Below, in pieces: positions 38,392 through 47,649 of a DNA stretch of 64,000 bases; positions within the stretch are counted from its first letter, which is position 1, and every line of letters begins with the position of its first letter. The notes under the pieces are model-generated. The model had not been told where the DNA came from and did no database searches. It was given only the letters and a program-made list of their open reading frames with translations. The stretch lies in assembly GCA_963813345.1 (NCBI GenBank), contig CAWEYR010000011.1:152370-216369 (forward strand). Reading direction: 5' to 3'. The stretch is from CAWDDA01 sp963813345. Lineage in GTDB: Bacteria > Acidobacteriota > Blastocatellia > RBC074. The translations under genes and the position numbers were made by a program.

Positions 38392-39054
38392 TTACCGGTG
38401 ACAGGTCGAACAGCTCGTCATTACTTCCTTGCTCTGCAACTTGTACTGACTGGCAAGCTTTGGACCTTCGGTCGCCTGGTTGAAACCTTCAGGCGGCCAT
38501 TCCATCTCAAAAACCTTGTCACGCGGGCGAATGAAGTTCTCGGGATTGCGATGACACTGCAGACACCACTCCATTTGCAAAGAAGAGACCTGCCATGTCT
38601 GAGGCATCTGATCGATTCGACCGTGACAGGTCGAACACCCGATACCCTTGTTCACGTGAATACTGTGATTGAAATAGACGAAATCAGGCAGGTCGTGAAC
38701 CCGCGTCCACTGGAGCGGTGTGCCGGTGCGCCAGCTCTCGCGAACTGGCTCAAGATACTGACTATCGGCGAAGAGCTGCGAGTGGCAGTTCATACAGGTT
38801 TTTGTCGGAGGTATTCCTGCCGAAGCTCCCGTCTCAACTGTCGTATGGCAATACCTGCAATCGATTCCGTCATCGCCGACGTGATGTTTATGCGAGAACT
38901 GAACCGGTTGATCCTTGGCCATATACGCCTGGGTGACGTAAGGCGAACGATTGATTTCATTAAGGAGCCAGCCCAGAAAGCCGGCAATAAAGACGCCGCC
39001 AAAGATGCTTACTTTGGCAATCGTGTTACTGCTGTGGTGGAAGATCTGCGGCAT
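38392..39054 (-). CDS. actA: alternative complex III pentaheme cytochrome c ActA
   Basis: The product has 220 residues. One N-terminal membrane segment (IFGGVFIAGFLGWLL) anchors it. Five heme-binding motifs are present: CRYCH, CMNCH, CSTCH, CLQCH and a terminal CSTCH three residues from the end. This matches pentaheme ActA. It is the first gene of the act-cox operon, which runs without an obvious break from 39.05 to 26.2 kb. Confidence 0.95.
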   Translation of the reverse strand: MPQIFHHSSNTIAKVSIFGGVFIAGFLGWLLNEINRSPYVTQAYMAKDQPVQFSHKHHVGDDGIDCRYCHTTVETGASAGIPPTKTCMNCHSQLFADSQYLEPVRESWRTGTPLQWTRVHDLPDFVYFNHSIHVNKGIGCSTCHGRIDQMPQTWQVSSLQMEWCLQCHRNPENFIRPRDKVFEMEWPPEGFNQATEGPKLASQYKLQSKEVMTSCSTCHR

Positions 39055-39149
39055 AGTTCAAGCCCCACCCATTCTCGCTATCCCACCTACTTTGCAAGAG
39101 TTTGTCGTGACAACTTCGAGTTTGTGAAATTCTGGATTTGCGATTCTGG

Positions 39150-39179
39150 ATATTTTCATGATTGATTCAGAATTGTCAA
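39150..39179 (-). promoter_or_regulatory. possible promoter of the act-cox operon
   Basis: On the minus strand a perfect TTGACA (39174-39179) is followed after 18 bases by AAATAT (39150-39155), giving a leader of about 90 bases before actA. The -35 is strong and the -10 is weak. The -35 box lies only 4 bases from the REPIN at 39183. Confidence 0.45.
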
Positions 39180-39182
39180 GAA

Positions 39183-39276
39183 ACCGGGCATGTAGTACCG
39201 CCATTTAGGCGGAATCTTCAGACCTCTCTTAACTAATCTCTGAAGATTCCGCCTAAAGGCGGTACTACATGCCCGG
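39183..39276. repeat. family A REPIN
   Basis: The left arm CCGGGCATGTAGTACCGCC continues with ATTTA, GGCGG, then AATCTTCAGA. The right arm is its near-exact reverse complement and ends at 39276. Each arm holds GTAG followed by a palindrome of the form ACCGCC-TTTA-GGCGG. The arms are about 36 bases with a short AT-rich centre. It separates the actA promoter from the DUF3500 gene. Confidence 0.9.
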
Positions 39277-39281
39277 ATTCC

Positions 39282-40313
39282 CTACCGCGAATGTGGAGTA
39301 GCGCGGTAGTGCTCCTTCAGTAGGTCGCGGCCGAAGTCTCCGTCGAAATCACGCCAGACGGAGTGGATGTGGTTGGCACTATTCTGAGTGTTGTCGTATT
39401 CAATGAGAAATGTCGGTCCCTGCACCCGATAATAATGTGGCTCGCCAACCCCAACCGGACCTGCCCAACCAAAATGAATCTGATCCCAACCGGCAGATCG
39501 GAGCTTGCTCAGACGCCCTTCGGCAACATCCGCTGGCATTCTGACCAGGTATTCGCTGATCAGGCTCTCGAGCTTCTTTTTCTGTGCTCCATTCAAACTT
39601 GCCATCGCGATTCCCTTGGGTTCCAGCGGGTCCGCCTTACCCTTATTTGCAGTTATGATATCGGGCGGTGCCGCTTTATCGAAAATCGCTGTCGCTTTCT
39701 GTTTTTCGTCAAGTGATTCAACCAGGCTTCTCGCCAGGTCTTCTTCAGCAGCAAGTACGCGTAGTCCCTTCTGTGGCCCTTCCTTCACCATCGCCGGATT
39801 TGCGCCAAAGAAAGTTGGCGTTGTGGAAATCATTGTGCCGTTGACGACGGTGAAATTCAGCGCCAGATGATGTCCTTCGACGCGCCATCCCCAACTTCCT
39901 TTAACGGTTGGCTCGCCAAATATTGAGACAAAATAAAGTTCAGGATCCCGAACCGGTCCGCTCCCCTTCTCGATCTCGCGCAACACCATCTCGAGCCCGA
40001 TGATGGAATCAACTTTGAGCGCCGCTTTCTGCTGCAGCCCGGTTTTGAGCAAAGCTTTCGCCAGGTCCCGCCCCGACTGGGTCATCTCTTTCAACGGGAG
40101 ACCCTTGCGCGCGCGCGGAATAAAATGCCAGTTGAGCCGCTCCGCATCATCAAAACTGAAGCTTGCCTTGGCGCGAGCTTCCGGACTGAGGGACGCGAGA
40201 AATCGATTCGCGCCTTCAACCATCGCGGCTCCAGATCGAATCTTCTGCGCGTACCAGCCGAAAGCAATCGAGCTGGTGAGTGCGATCACGACTGCTATTC
40301 TCACGAGTTTCAT
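39282..40313 (-). CDS. secreted DUF3500 protein
   Basis: The product has 343 residues with a signal peptide (RIAVVIALTSSIAFGWYAQ). The body matches DUF3500: LNWHFIPRARKGLPLKEM, GWRVEGHHLALNFTVVNG, a central TPTFFGANPA, then PHYYRVQGPTFLIEYDNTQN followed by a His-containing HIHSVWRDFDGDFG. Members are secreted proteins without an assigned reaction. The His clusters suggest metal binding, which is inference. It is divergent from the DUF1080 gene. Confidence 0.9.
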   Translation of the reverse strand: MKLVRIAVVIALTSSIAFGWYAQKIRSGAAMVEGANRFLASLSPEARAKASFSFDDAERLNWHFIPRARKGLPLKEMTQSGRDLAKALLKTGLQQKAALKVDSIIGLEMVLREIEKGSGPVRDPELYFVSIFGEPTVKGSWGWRVEGHHLALNFTVVNGTMISTTPTFFGANPAMVKEGPQKGLRVLAAEEDLARSLVESLDEKQKATAIFDKAAPPDIITANKGKADPLEPKGIAMASLNGAQKKKLESLISEYLVRMPADVAEGRLSKLRSAGWDQIHFGWAGPVGVGEPHYYRVQGPTFLIEYDNTQNSANHIHSVWRDFDGDFGRDLLKEHYRATPHSR

Positions 40314-40416
40314 TTTGTGCGCACTCTATGCCGGTTGTGATGACAAGTCAACCAGTGAGATAATCCCGAAACTCTGAGACTGGTTCACTGGAATAGACTT
40401 CTTGGTGGAGAAATCA

Positions 40417-41364
40417 ATGCGAATCTCGACAGCAACATTCAGACTCATCGTATTCAGTACCCTGATGACTATCGTGAACATTATGGCTTTTGCGCAAGCG
40501 GACCCCTTCATGGGCAAATGGGACATTACCGCTGAGTCGAAGGGCACCGAATTTGTCTACTGGCTTGAAGTAAAGATGGAAGATGGAAAGCTTACGGGCT
40601 ATTTTCTGAATCGTGGAGGGAGCGTTCTCAAACTTCCCGAGATTGCGATCCAGAATGACGAGCTCGTGTTCTCACCTACAACCAATCCGAATTCACCAAA
40701 GGTTGTACATCGAGCACGCGTATCGGATGGGAAGCTCCTTGGCAGCGTCGTTCAGGGGGGAACCGAGATGCGCTGGCTTGGCGTACGCCCGCCGGTCTGG
40801 GGTGAATACAATGCCAATGGACGCCACAAATACGGCACACCAGTCGAGCTGTTTGATGGAAAATCACTCGACACCTGGGTCGTACAGCACAAGGATAAAC
40901 CTTCGGGGTGGAGCATCGTTGATGGTGCGATGACAAATGAGCCGAAGGCTAACAATCTGATTTCGAAACATCGCTTTGAAAACTTCAAAATCAATGTCGA
41001 GTACAAGCTCGAAAAGAACACCAACAGCGGTGTCTATCTGCGCGGACGTTACGAGCTTCAGGTTCTGGATGATTTTGGCAAACCAACCGCGGCGACGGGC
41101 AGCATGGGCCTTTATAGCCGCGTCAAGCCGCTCGTGAACGCAAGTCTTCCTCCGGGTGAATGGCAGTCGATGGAAGCCATCATTGTCGGCAACAGGCTGA
41201 GTGTGACCCTCAATGGCAAGAAGATGCACGACAACATCGTCATCGATGGAATCACAGGCGGCGCGCTGGACAGCCGCGAGGGTGATCCCGGACCGATCAT
41301 GCTTCAGGGAGATCACGAGAAGGTCTGGTATCGCAAAGTCACCGTCACACCAATTCTGAAGTAA
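40417..41364 (+). CDS. secreted DUF1080 (3-keto-disaccharide hydrolase-type) protein
   Basis: ATG 40417 is 6 bases after GGTGGAG. The earlier in-frame TTG is less likely. A signal peptide (residues 1-25) is followed by a small beta domain (about 26-125) and the DUF1080 beta-sandwich (about 130-315). Landmarks are LFDGKSLDTWV, the conserved GVYLRGRYELQVLDD, and a C-terminal DPGPIMLQGDHEKVWYRKVTV. Some DUF1080 proteins hydrolyse 3-keto sugars, but activity here is not shown. It is 10 bases upstream of the SGNH gene and probably co-transcribed. Confidence 0.92.
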   Translation: MRISTATFRLIVFSTLMTIVNIMAFAQADPFMGKWDITAESKGTEFVYWLEVKMEDGKLTGYFLNRGGSVLKLPEIAIQNDELVFSPTTNPNSPKVVHRARVSDGKLLGSVVQGGTEMRWLGVRPPVWGEYNANGRHKYGTPVELFDGKSLDTWVVQHKDKPSGWSIVDGAMTNEPKANNLISKHRFENFKINVEYKLEKNTNSGVYLRGRYELQVLDDFGKPTAATGSMGLYSRVKPLVNASLPPGEWQSMEAIIVGNRLSVTLNGKKMHDNIVIDGITGGALDSREGDPGPIMLQGDHEKVWYRKVTVTPILK

Positions 41365-41374
41365 GGAACTCAGC

Positions 41375-42529
41375 GTGAAGTTTTCAAACACTCTGTTTCG
41401 ATCTGGAATTGTTTTTCTCGCCTCGGCAGTTTGCTTCAGCACGACGCTGACTGGCGCTTCGTTAGAAGCAGTACGAGCTCGCAATCAGGAGCCTCGCCGG
41501 AATGTCGCGCGGTTCCTGACCAAGGCCCGAAGCGGTAGCCCGGTTACAGTCGGATTCGTTGGCGGCTCAGTTACCGCTGGTTACGGGCTGAGTGATCCCG
41601 GAAAGACTTCCTATCGAAGTCTGGTCATGCAATGGCTGAAGCAGCGGTACGGGCAGACAAAGGTTGCCGAGATCAATGCCTCTGTCGCAGGTGCTGGTTC
41701 GAGCTATGCCGCCATGCGTGTGCGGCGGGATTGCATAGCGCACAAGCCCGATCTCGTCGTTGTCGAATTCTCGGCCGATGATGCCGGTGAAAAAGATGAC
41801 GTCGTGAGGCGTTCACTCGAGGGAGTAGTGCGACAGCTCCTGACAGTTCCTCAACCTCCGGAAATCATGTTTGTCTACGCGCCATATCCGGGCCGCCCCA
41901 ACACGGTCGAGACGAGTGAGCTTGTCGCGGCCTATTACCGGATTCCCGCCATCCGCATCGAGACAACTCCGGCGATGTGGAAGGACGGATTGTCACTCGG
42001 AGAAGATGGAGCGCGCCTCATCGCCAAAGCTGTCACCGATCGTTTTGTTGAGGACGAACGCGCAAACCCGTTACCACCAGTGAAAGTGCTTGCGCCTCCC
42101 GCGTTCAGTGATGAGTTGACCTACGGCGAACTTATTCCCTTTGCGCAGCTAAAGCACGACGCTACATGGAAGACTGAAGCCGTATCGGACCGGAGTCTTC
42201 CCTCGACGTTGCTCGTTTCTGACAAACCGGGATCGCAGGTCGACACGTTTTTCGAGGGCACAGTTGTCGGTATCGCATTTCGCGCCGGACCTGAAGGCGG
42301 AATACTCGAATGTTTGATTGATGGTAAGCCTGCTGCTGCCCCCCTCAATCGAATCGATACCTATGACCCTGCAAACAGACTTTCAACAAGAATCATTGCC
42401 GGAGGACTCGGCGGTGGCGAGCATCGGCTGACAATCAAAGTCTTGAGCGAGCGCAACCCGAAAAGTTCCGGTCATCAAACCAGGCTGGGTTACTTGATCG
42501 TCGGCGGGCAAAGACCCGAAAGGCTTTAG
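41375..42529 (+). CDS. secreted SGNH-like protein with altered catalytic residues
   Basis: GTG 41375 follows AAGGAA by 8 bases. The product has 384 residues with a signal peptide (residues 1-28). An SGNH/GDSL fold spans about 50-215, with block I VGFVGGSVTAGYG (Ser present) and block II NASVAGAGSSYAAMRV (Gly present). Block III reads VVVEFSADDAG, where Asn is expected but Asp is found. Block V reads DGLSLGEDGARLIA, where the catalytic His is Ser. A beta-sandwich follows (about 235-380). The fold call is firm. With Asn and His missing, a standard esterase activity is doubtful. Confidence 0.85.
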   Translation: MKFSNTLFRSGIVFLASAVCFSTTLTGASLEAVRARNQEPRRNVARFLTKARSGSPVTVGFVGGSVTAGYGLSDPGKTSYRSLVMQWLKQRYGQTKVAEINASVAGAGSSYAAMRVRRDCIAHKPDLVVVEFSADDAGEKDDVVRRSLEGVVRQLLTVPQPPEIMFVYAPYPGRPNTVETSELVAAYYRIPAIRIETTPAMWKDGLSLGEDGARLIAKAVTDRFVEDERANPLPPVKVLAPPAFSDELTYGELIPFAQLKHDATWKTEAVSDRSLPSTLLVSDKPGSQVDTFFEGTVVGIAFRAGPEGGILECLIDGKPAAAPLNRIDTYDPANRLSTRIIAGGLGGGEHRLTIKVLSERNPKSSGHQTRLGYLIVGGQRPERL

Positions 42530-42533
42530 GCAT

Positions 42534-42651
42534 GGAGTTCAAGCTTCAGCTTGCCACGAGCCGCGAAGCGTGCGAGTCGTTGAGCACGAGTGCCTCTGTC
42601 GCTGAACGCTCGCACGCTTCGCGGCTCGTGGCAAGCTGAAGCTTGAACTCC
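42534..42651. repeat. family B REPIN extended to a 43-bp perfect hairpin
   Basis: Left arm 42534-42576 and right arm 42609-42651 are perfect reverse complements over 43 bases, with a 32-base loop. The outer 20 bases are family B (GGAG, then AAGC-TTCA-GCTT). The inner 23 bases (CCACGAGCCGCGAAGCGTGC and onward) are not shared with the other copies. It lies between the convergent SGNH and RNase J genes and would also terminate both transcripts. Confidence 0.95.
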
Positions 42652-42656
42652 AAACT

Positions 42657-44313
42657 CTACACTTCCAACACCACCGGGATAATCATCGGCCGCCGCCCGG
42701 TCTCCTTCTGAATATATCTCTTCAGCTCCAGCCGGATCTTCTCTTTGATAAGGCTCCAGTCGACGCGTTCTTCGTGAGTTGCCGACGTAACCACCTCGCC
42801 CACCAGTGCGCGTGCCTTCGTCATGAAGTAGTCGTTGTCCTCGCCAATTGCCAGGCCTCGCTGCACAACTTCGGGAGCGCTTTCGAGCTCACCAGAAGCC
42901 TTGTTGATCGCAACTATGGGAAGAACGATTCCGTCATACGCCAGGTGTTTGCGATCCCTCAGCACAAGATCGTCGATCCTTCCCATCCCTGAGTCGTCGA
43001 TCAGCGTACGGCCGACGGTGACCTTTGCTGTAACGCCTGCTGAAAGCTCGCTTACTTCGATGACGTCCCCGCTCTCGGCCAGAACAATCCGATCTCTCGG
43101 GACACCCCAGCTTCGCGCAGCTTCAGCATGACGATAGAGCTGGCGCGTCTCGCCGTGGATTGGAATCAGCCACTTGGGTCGAACAGCGTCATACATCAAT
43201 TTCAGATCGCCCTGACGGCCGTGACCCGAGACGTGAATCCGTGCCGTGCCGGAATCGACAACGTGAGCACCTTTCTTGAAAAGGTGGTTCATCATCCGTG
43301 AGATCGCTCGCTCGTTGCCTGGAATCTGCCTCGCAGAAAGAACGACAGTGTCGTCCTCGAGCACGCTCGCATCGCGGTGATTATCGACTGCCATTCGCGC
43401 GAGCGCCGACATCGGCTCACCCTGACTGCCGGTAACAAGCAGACAAACCTCACTTGCAGGCAGCCTCTTCGCTTCATTCGGCGAAATCACCTGGCCATCT
43501 TCGATATCAAGAAAGTTGTTTCTTTGAGCAGTTTCGATATTCCGAATCATGCTCCGCCCGAGGAACGCAACAGAACGGCCGAACTCTGCGGCAAGATCAA
43601 AGACGATCTGCAGACGGTGGATACTCGTAGCAAAACACGAAACGATTATTCGTCCTTGTGTCTCTTCAAAGAGCTTCTCAAAGGCCGGGATGACAGACCT
43701 TTCAGAGCCTGTTCTTCCCTCGCGCTCGACATTGGTCGAGTCGGCGAGAAGAGCGAGAACTCCTCGATCGCCATAATCTGAAAGCCGCTCGAGATCAATC
43801 GCTTTGCCCTGAACCGGCGTCTCATCGACTTTGAAATCACCTGTGTGAATTACAACGCCTTCCGGAGTAGTGATCGCAAGAGCAACACAATCGACAAGGG
43901 AATGCGAAACACGGATGAACTCGATATCGAACGACCCGACCGTGAAACTTTCACGCGAAGAGATCGTGTTGAGCTCGACCTGATCGAGTAGTCCGAACTC
44001 CTGAAGGCGATTCTCTACAAGTGCGAACGTGAATCGAGTTGCGTAGATCGGTGGATTTGCAATCTGAAGGAGAAAGGGCAGCGCCCCAATGTGATCTTCG
44101 TGAGCGTGAGTCAGAACGATGGCGCGCAGCTCGTCTTTATGCTCTTCGACATAACTCAGATCGGGAATGGCGATGTCGGCACCCAGCAGGTCTTCATCGG
44201 GAAACATCATGTCCGCAATCGACGATGATCATCTCATCGCCGTAGCGAAACACGGTCATGTTCATTCCGAACTGACCAAGACCACCAAGCGGCGTTATCT
44301 GTAAGGATGCCAT
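42657..44313 (-). CDS. ribonuclease J, one frameshift
   Basis: ATG 44313 starts MASLQITPLGGLGQFGMNM, the standard RNase J N-terminus. The frame breaks near 44217, where TGCGGACATGATG has one extra base. Removal gives IIVDCGMMFPDEDLLGADIAIPD. Metallo-beta-lactamase motifs are HAHEDHIGALPFLL, HSLVDCVAL, HTGDFKVD, and the beta-CASP part with VTGSQGEPMSALARMA and HVSGHGRQGDL. The C-terminal dimer domain ends RPMIIPVVLEV. It processes and degrades RNA. The length of 1657 bases fits one insertion. Confidence 0.93.
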
Positions 44314-44424
44314 TATTTGTTTCCGCGAACAGTATACCGTTATCAGCTAGCAACATAACAAGGAAGCTGAACAAACGATTTGCGCCTTGAGGTGCTCTGC
44401 CGCTGCCAGGCTCGAGCGCCAAAC

Positions 44425-44524
44425 TTTGGAGTGCGGCGGCTTGGCTGCCGCTTTAGCTCTGCGTCGCAGCTACGAGGCGTATCGGACGACATAAGTCGGT
44501 GCCAACGCCACCGCACTCGCAAAT
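44425..44524. repeat. degenerate family C REPIN overlapping the rsmA 3' end
   Basis: The left arm TTTGGAGTGCGGCGGCTTG and the CCGCTTTAG that follows match the 26.1 kb element. The right arm is recognisable but decayed (GGTGCCAACGCCACCGCACTC). The right half falls inside the last codons of rsmA, so the repeat supplies that protein's C-terminal tail. Confidence 0.7.
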
Positions 44525-45369
44525 TCGGCGCGAAAATGTCCAATCTTCAGCACGCCGGTCGAAGACTGGCGTCTCAGGGCATCAGCAAGTTTTGCAATCT
44601 CCGCAATCGAGAGTGTCTCACCTCGACGTCGGAGATCGATGCCTGACTCTTTCTCGATAGCATCGAAGTTCTTGATTTGCTCCAAACCCAATCTCGCGGC
44701 ACCCGCCTTTAGATTGTTGAGCAGAGTCTTTCTCCGCTGCGAAAAGATGACTTTAGCTGTAGTGATGAAGTAGTCCTCAGATGTGACCTCAACTGCCGGC
44801 GCTTCCCTGACTTTCAGTCGAACAACGCTCGAGTAAACTTTCGGTGACGGGCGAAATGCGCTCGGTGGTACGTGAAAGAGGCGGCTGACTTCGCAGTAGA
44901 ACTGCGTGAAGACCGAGAAATAGCCGTAATCCTTGCCTCCCGGTTCAGCTACCAGCCGATCGACAACCTCGCGTTGAAGCATGAGGACCATCTCGGTGAT
45001 GCAACCGCGGGCGCTGATCAGACGCTCGATGATGGGGGTTGAAATGTAATATGGAAGATTCGCAACGACGCGAGCCTGTGATTGCGGTTTTATGCTCAGA
45101 CAGAAGTCGACTTTGAGTGCGTCACTTTCGATGAGCGTGAAATTGTCAGAATCTCCGAAGCGTTCCTTCAGGTATGAAGTGAGTTCACGGTCAAGCTCGA
45201 TCGCAACGGTTCGGGCTCCACTTTTCAGGAGATCTGCAGTGAGTGCTCCGTGACCTGGGCCGATCTCGATGATCGTTTCACCCGCGACAGGCCGGGCAGC
45301 AGCGACAATTCGGTCGAGGTAATTTCGGTCCACCAGAAAGTTCTGCCCGAGACTTCGCTTGGCTTTCAC
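44470..45369 (-). CDS. rsmA: 16S rRNA dimethyladenosine transferase RsmA (KsgA)
   Basis: The product has 299 residues. SAM-binding EIGPGHGALTADLL (about 37-50), catalytic NLPYYIS (about 104-110) and the C-terminal domain with FSQRRKTLLNNLK are all in place. It dimethylates two adenines near the 3' end of 16S rRNA. The last 20 or so residues (AEFASAVALAPTYVVRYAS) are read from the REP element and are not part of the family core. It overlaps the ribD stop by 4 bases. Confidence 0.95.
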   Translation of the reverse strand: MKAKRSLGQNFLVDRNYLDRIVAAARPVAGETIIEIGPGHGALTADLLKSGARTVAIELDRELTSYLKERFGDSDNFTLIESDALKVDFCLSIKPQSQARVVANLPYYISTPIIERLISARGCITEMVLMLQREVVDRLVAEPGGKDYGYFSVFTQFYCEVSRLFHVPPSAFRPSPKVYSSVVRLKVREAPAVEVTSEDYFITTAKVIFSQRRKTLLNNLKAGAARLGLEQIKNFDAIEKESGIDLRRRGETLSIAEIAKLADALRRQSSTGVLKIGHFRAEFASAVALAPTYVVRYAS

Positions 45370-46479
45370 GATGCGTACACAGGATATCCCGTCACTTCCC
45401 AGTCTTCTCCACGGCGAATGATCTCAATTTCAGTCAGGTCAATCGCTTCGCTCATCCGATCGATACCGCACCCACCAATCGCAGGAACCGCATCCCTGCC
45501 TCCGATAATCCGGGGGGCATAGAAGAAAGTGATCTTGTCAACGAGCCGGCGTTCAAGGAATGCGGCCGCAAGTTCGCTCCCGCCTTCGACAATCAGGCTC
45601 GTGATCCGCCGTTGGCCGAGCTCTTCGAGTGCAAGCTCAAGATCTACCTTTCCATCGTGAACAGCCAATCTGCACGATCTCAACCGACGGTACTGGCAGT
45701 TCTCTGGGGTTCGCGTGTTCGCTGAAGACAAGCACCGGATTCTCAGCATTCGCCGTTCTAACCAGTTGCGAATCGGCTGGAGTCCGAAGTTCGCTATCGA
45801 AAATCACGCGCAGGAGAGGCCGATGTCTTGGAAGACCTGTTCGATCGGTCATCAACGGATCATCGGCAAGAACCGTATTTACTCCGATAGCGATTGCATC
45901 ATACTCGTGACGCAAGGACTGTGATGCTGCGCGCGCTTCTTCTCCCGTAATCCACTTTGAGTCGCCAGTACGCGTCGCAATCCGACCATCGAGTGAACAC
46001 GCGAGTTTGAGATGAACGAATGGGCGACCCGAAGTCACAAGCTTGATGTACTTCTCATTGAGACGCGTCGCCTCACGTTCGAAGCCACCGGCGACTACTT
46101 CGACCCCGGCTTCGCGCAATGCTGCAAAGCCTCGCCCATTCACCTTCGGGTTCGGATCGACGATCGAAGCGACGACACGAGCAACTCTGGCATCGAGCAA
46201 CGCCTGGACGCACGGTGGAGTGCGTTTGCCATCGCCTCGATGGCAACACGGCTCGAGGTTCACATAGACCGTCGCTCCCTCGGTTCGAGGACCTGCTTCT
46301 TCGAGAGCCCAGACTTCGGCGTGCTTGATATCGAGGAATCGGTGATACCCGCGTCCAACAATCTCGCCATCCTTGACTACAATAGAGCCTACAAGCGGAT
46401 TGGGACTGACAAGTGATGCACCCTGAGCTGCCAGCTCAAGCGCTATCTGAAGGTATTCGTGATCAGTCAAAGAGACCAT
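45366..46479 (-). CDS. ribD: bifunctional riboflavin biosynthesis protein RibD, one frameshift
   Basis: The N-terminal deaminase has HAEVWALEEAG and NLEPCCHRGDGKRTPPC (zinc His and Cys). The C-terminal reductase has LKLACSLDGRIATRTGDSKWITG and SLIVEGGSELAAAFLERRLVDKI. The frame breaks near 45680 (an extra G in GTGCAG). Repair gives EIVRLAVHDGKVDLELALEEL. The enzyme deaminates and reduces the pyrimidine intermediate of the riboflavin pathway. It overlaps ftsY by 17 bases. The length of 1114 bases fits one insertion. Confidence 0.93.
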
Positions 46480-47625
46480 CGACGTAGGTCCTGGGATCGA
46501 ACACTACCAGATCATCCGCTTTCTCGCCGATGCCGCAATAGCGAATCGGAAGATTGAGCTCCTTTGCAATTGCAACGGCGATGCCACCTTTTGCTGTCCC
46601 GTCGAGCTTCGTCAGTACGAGACCGGTGACGTCAGCAGCCTTGAGGAACTCACGCGCCTGACTTAGTCCGTTCTGTCCCGTCACCGCATCGATGACGAGC
46701 AGCGTTTCGTGAGGAGCTCCCTTCACTTCGCGCGATGCAATCCGCCGCATCTTTTCGAGCTCTGCCATCAGATGTTTCTTGTTGTGCAGCCGCCCTGCGG
46801 TATCAACGATCAGCACGTCTGAATTTCTCGCAGCCGCAGCCTTGAGTGAATCGAAGAGCACAGCCGCCGGATCAGTTCCCTGCCGCTGCTGAATCAAAGG
46901 CACTCCCGCTCGCTCTGCCCATACAGCCAACTGGTCCGTTGCCGCGGCACGGAACGTATCGGCGGCGCAGATCAGGACATCATTGCCTTCCGCTTTGATT
47001 CGCTGCGCCAGTTTGCCGATAGTTGTCGTCTTTCCAGTCCCGTTGACGCCGACAATCAACATTACGTAAGGACGGATGTTATCCGGAACTGTTGATTCAG
47101 ACGCGACACCTCGTGAGTGCTCAGCCTTGTCGAGTATATCCAGCAGATGTTGTTTGATGACTCGCTTCAACTCATCGACATCCTTGAGCATCTGACGGTT
47201 GACCTGCCGGCGGACGTCCTCGATGATCTCCGTCGTTGTCTGCACGCCGATGTCGGCGCTGATCAAGGCTTCTTCGAGCTCATCGAGTGTCGCCGCATCG
47301 ATTTCCTTCTTGCCTTTGACGACGTCTTCAATTCTCGATGCGAGTGTGTCGCGCGTCGTAACGATTGCGCGCCGGAAGCGGCGAAGGAAGATCTCGTCGT
47401 CTGGAAGTTCAGGCTCTGCAGGAGTCGGGTGCTGAGTGCTGAGTGCTGGGTGCTGAGTGCTGGGTGCTGAGTTGCACAGGTTCGGGCTCAGGCTCAGGCT
47501 CAGACGCGGGGAGCGCTTCGATCGGCTGCACCTCCGGCGTTTCTTCTACTTGTCTCCTCAAGCGGAGTGTTCAATCCGAGCGATATGAAATCGCTTCCAC
47601 TTTTTCTTTTCCAGAACAATCCCAT
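46463..47625 (-). CDS. ftsY: signal recognition particle receptor FtsY, N-terminal linker frameshifted
   Basis: The likely start is ATG 47625 (MGLFWKRKSGSDF, typical FtsY opening). An acidic Pro/Glu linker follows (EALPASEPEPEPEPEP), then the NG domain (LRRFRRAIVTTRDTLASRIEDVV on). GTPase motifs are GVNGTGKTTTIGKLA, DTFRAAATDQL, DTAGRLHNKKHLM and TKLDGTAKGG. The linker is out of frame twice, near 47550 and across the heptamer tract 47428-47469. Loss of one 7-base unit or gain of two would restore the second break. FtsY targets ribosome-SRP complexes to the membrane. The NG domain is intact. Confidence 0.93.
47428..47469. repeat. six tandem heptamers RGTGCTG in the ftsY linker
   Basis: Six consecutive 7-base units (GGTGCTG or AGTGCTG) lie inside the coding region for the FtsY acidic linker. 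Since 7 is not a multiple of 3, each gain or loss of a unit changes the reading frame. The same 7-base periodicity is seen in the AGGGGTC repeats at 22.1 kb. Confidence 0.9.
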
Positions 47626-47649
47626 CTATAAAAACACCTCGTTTTGATC

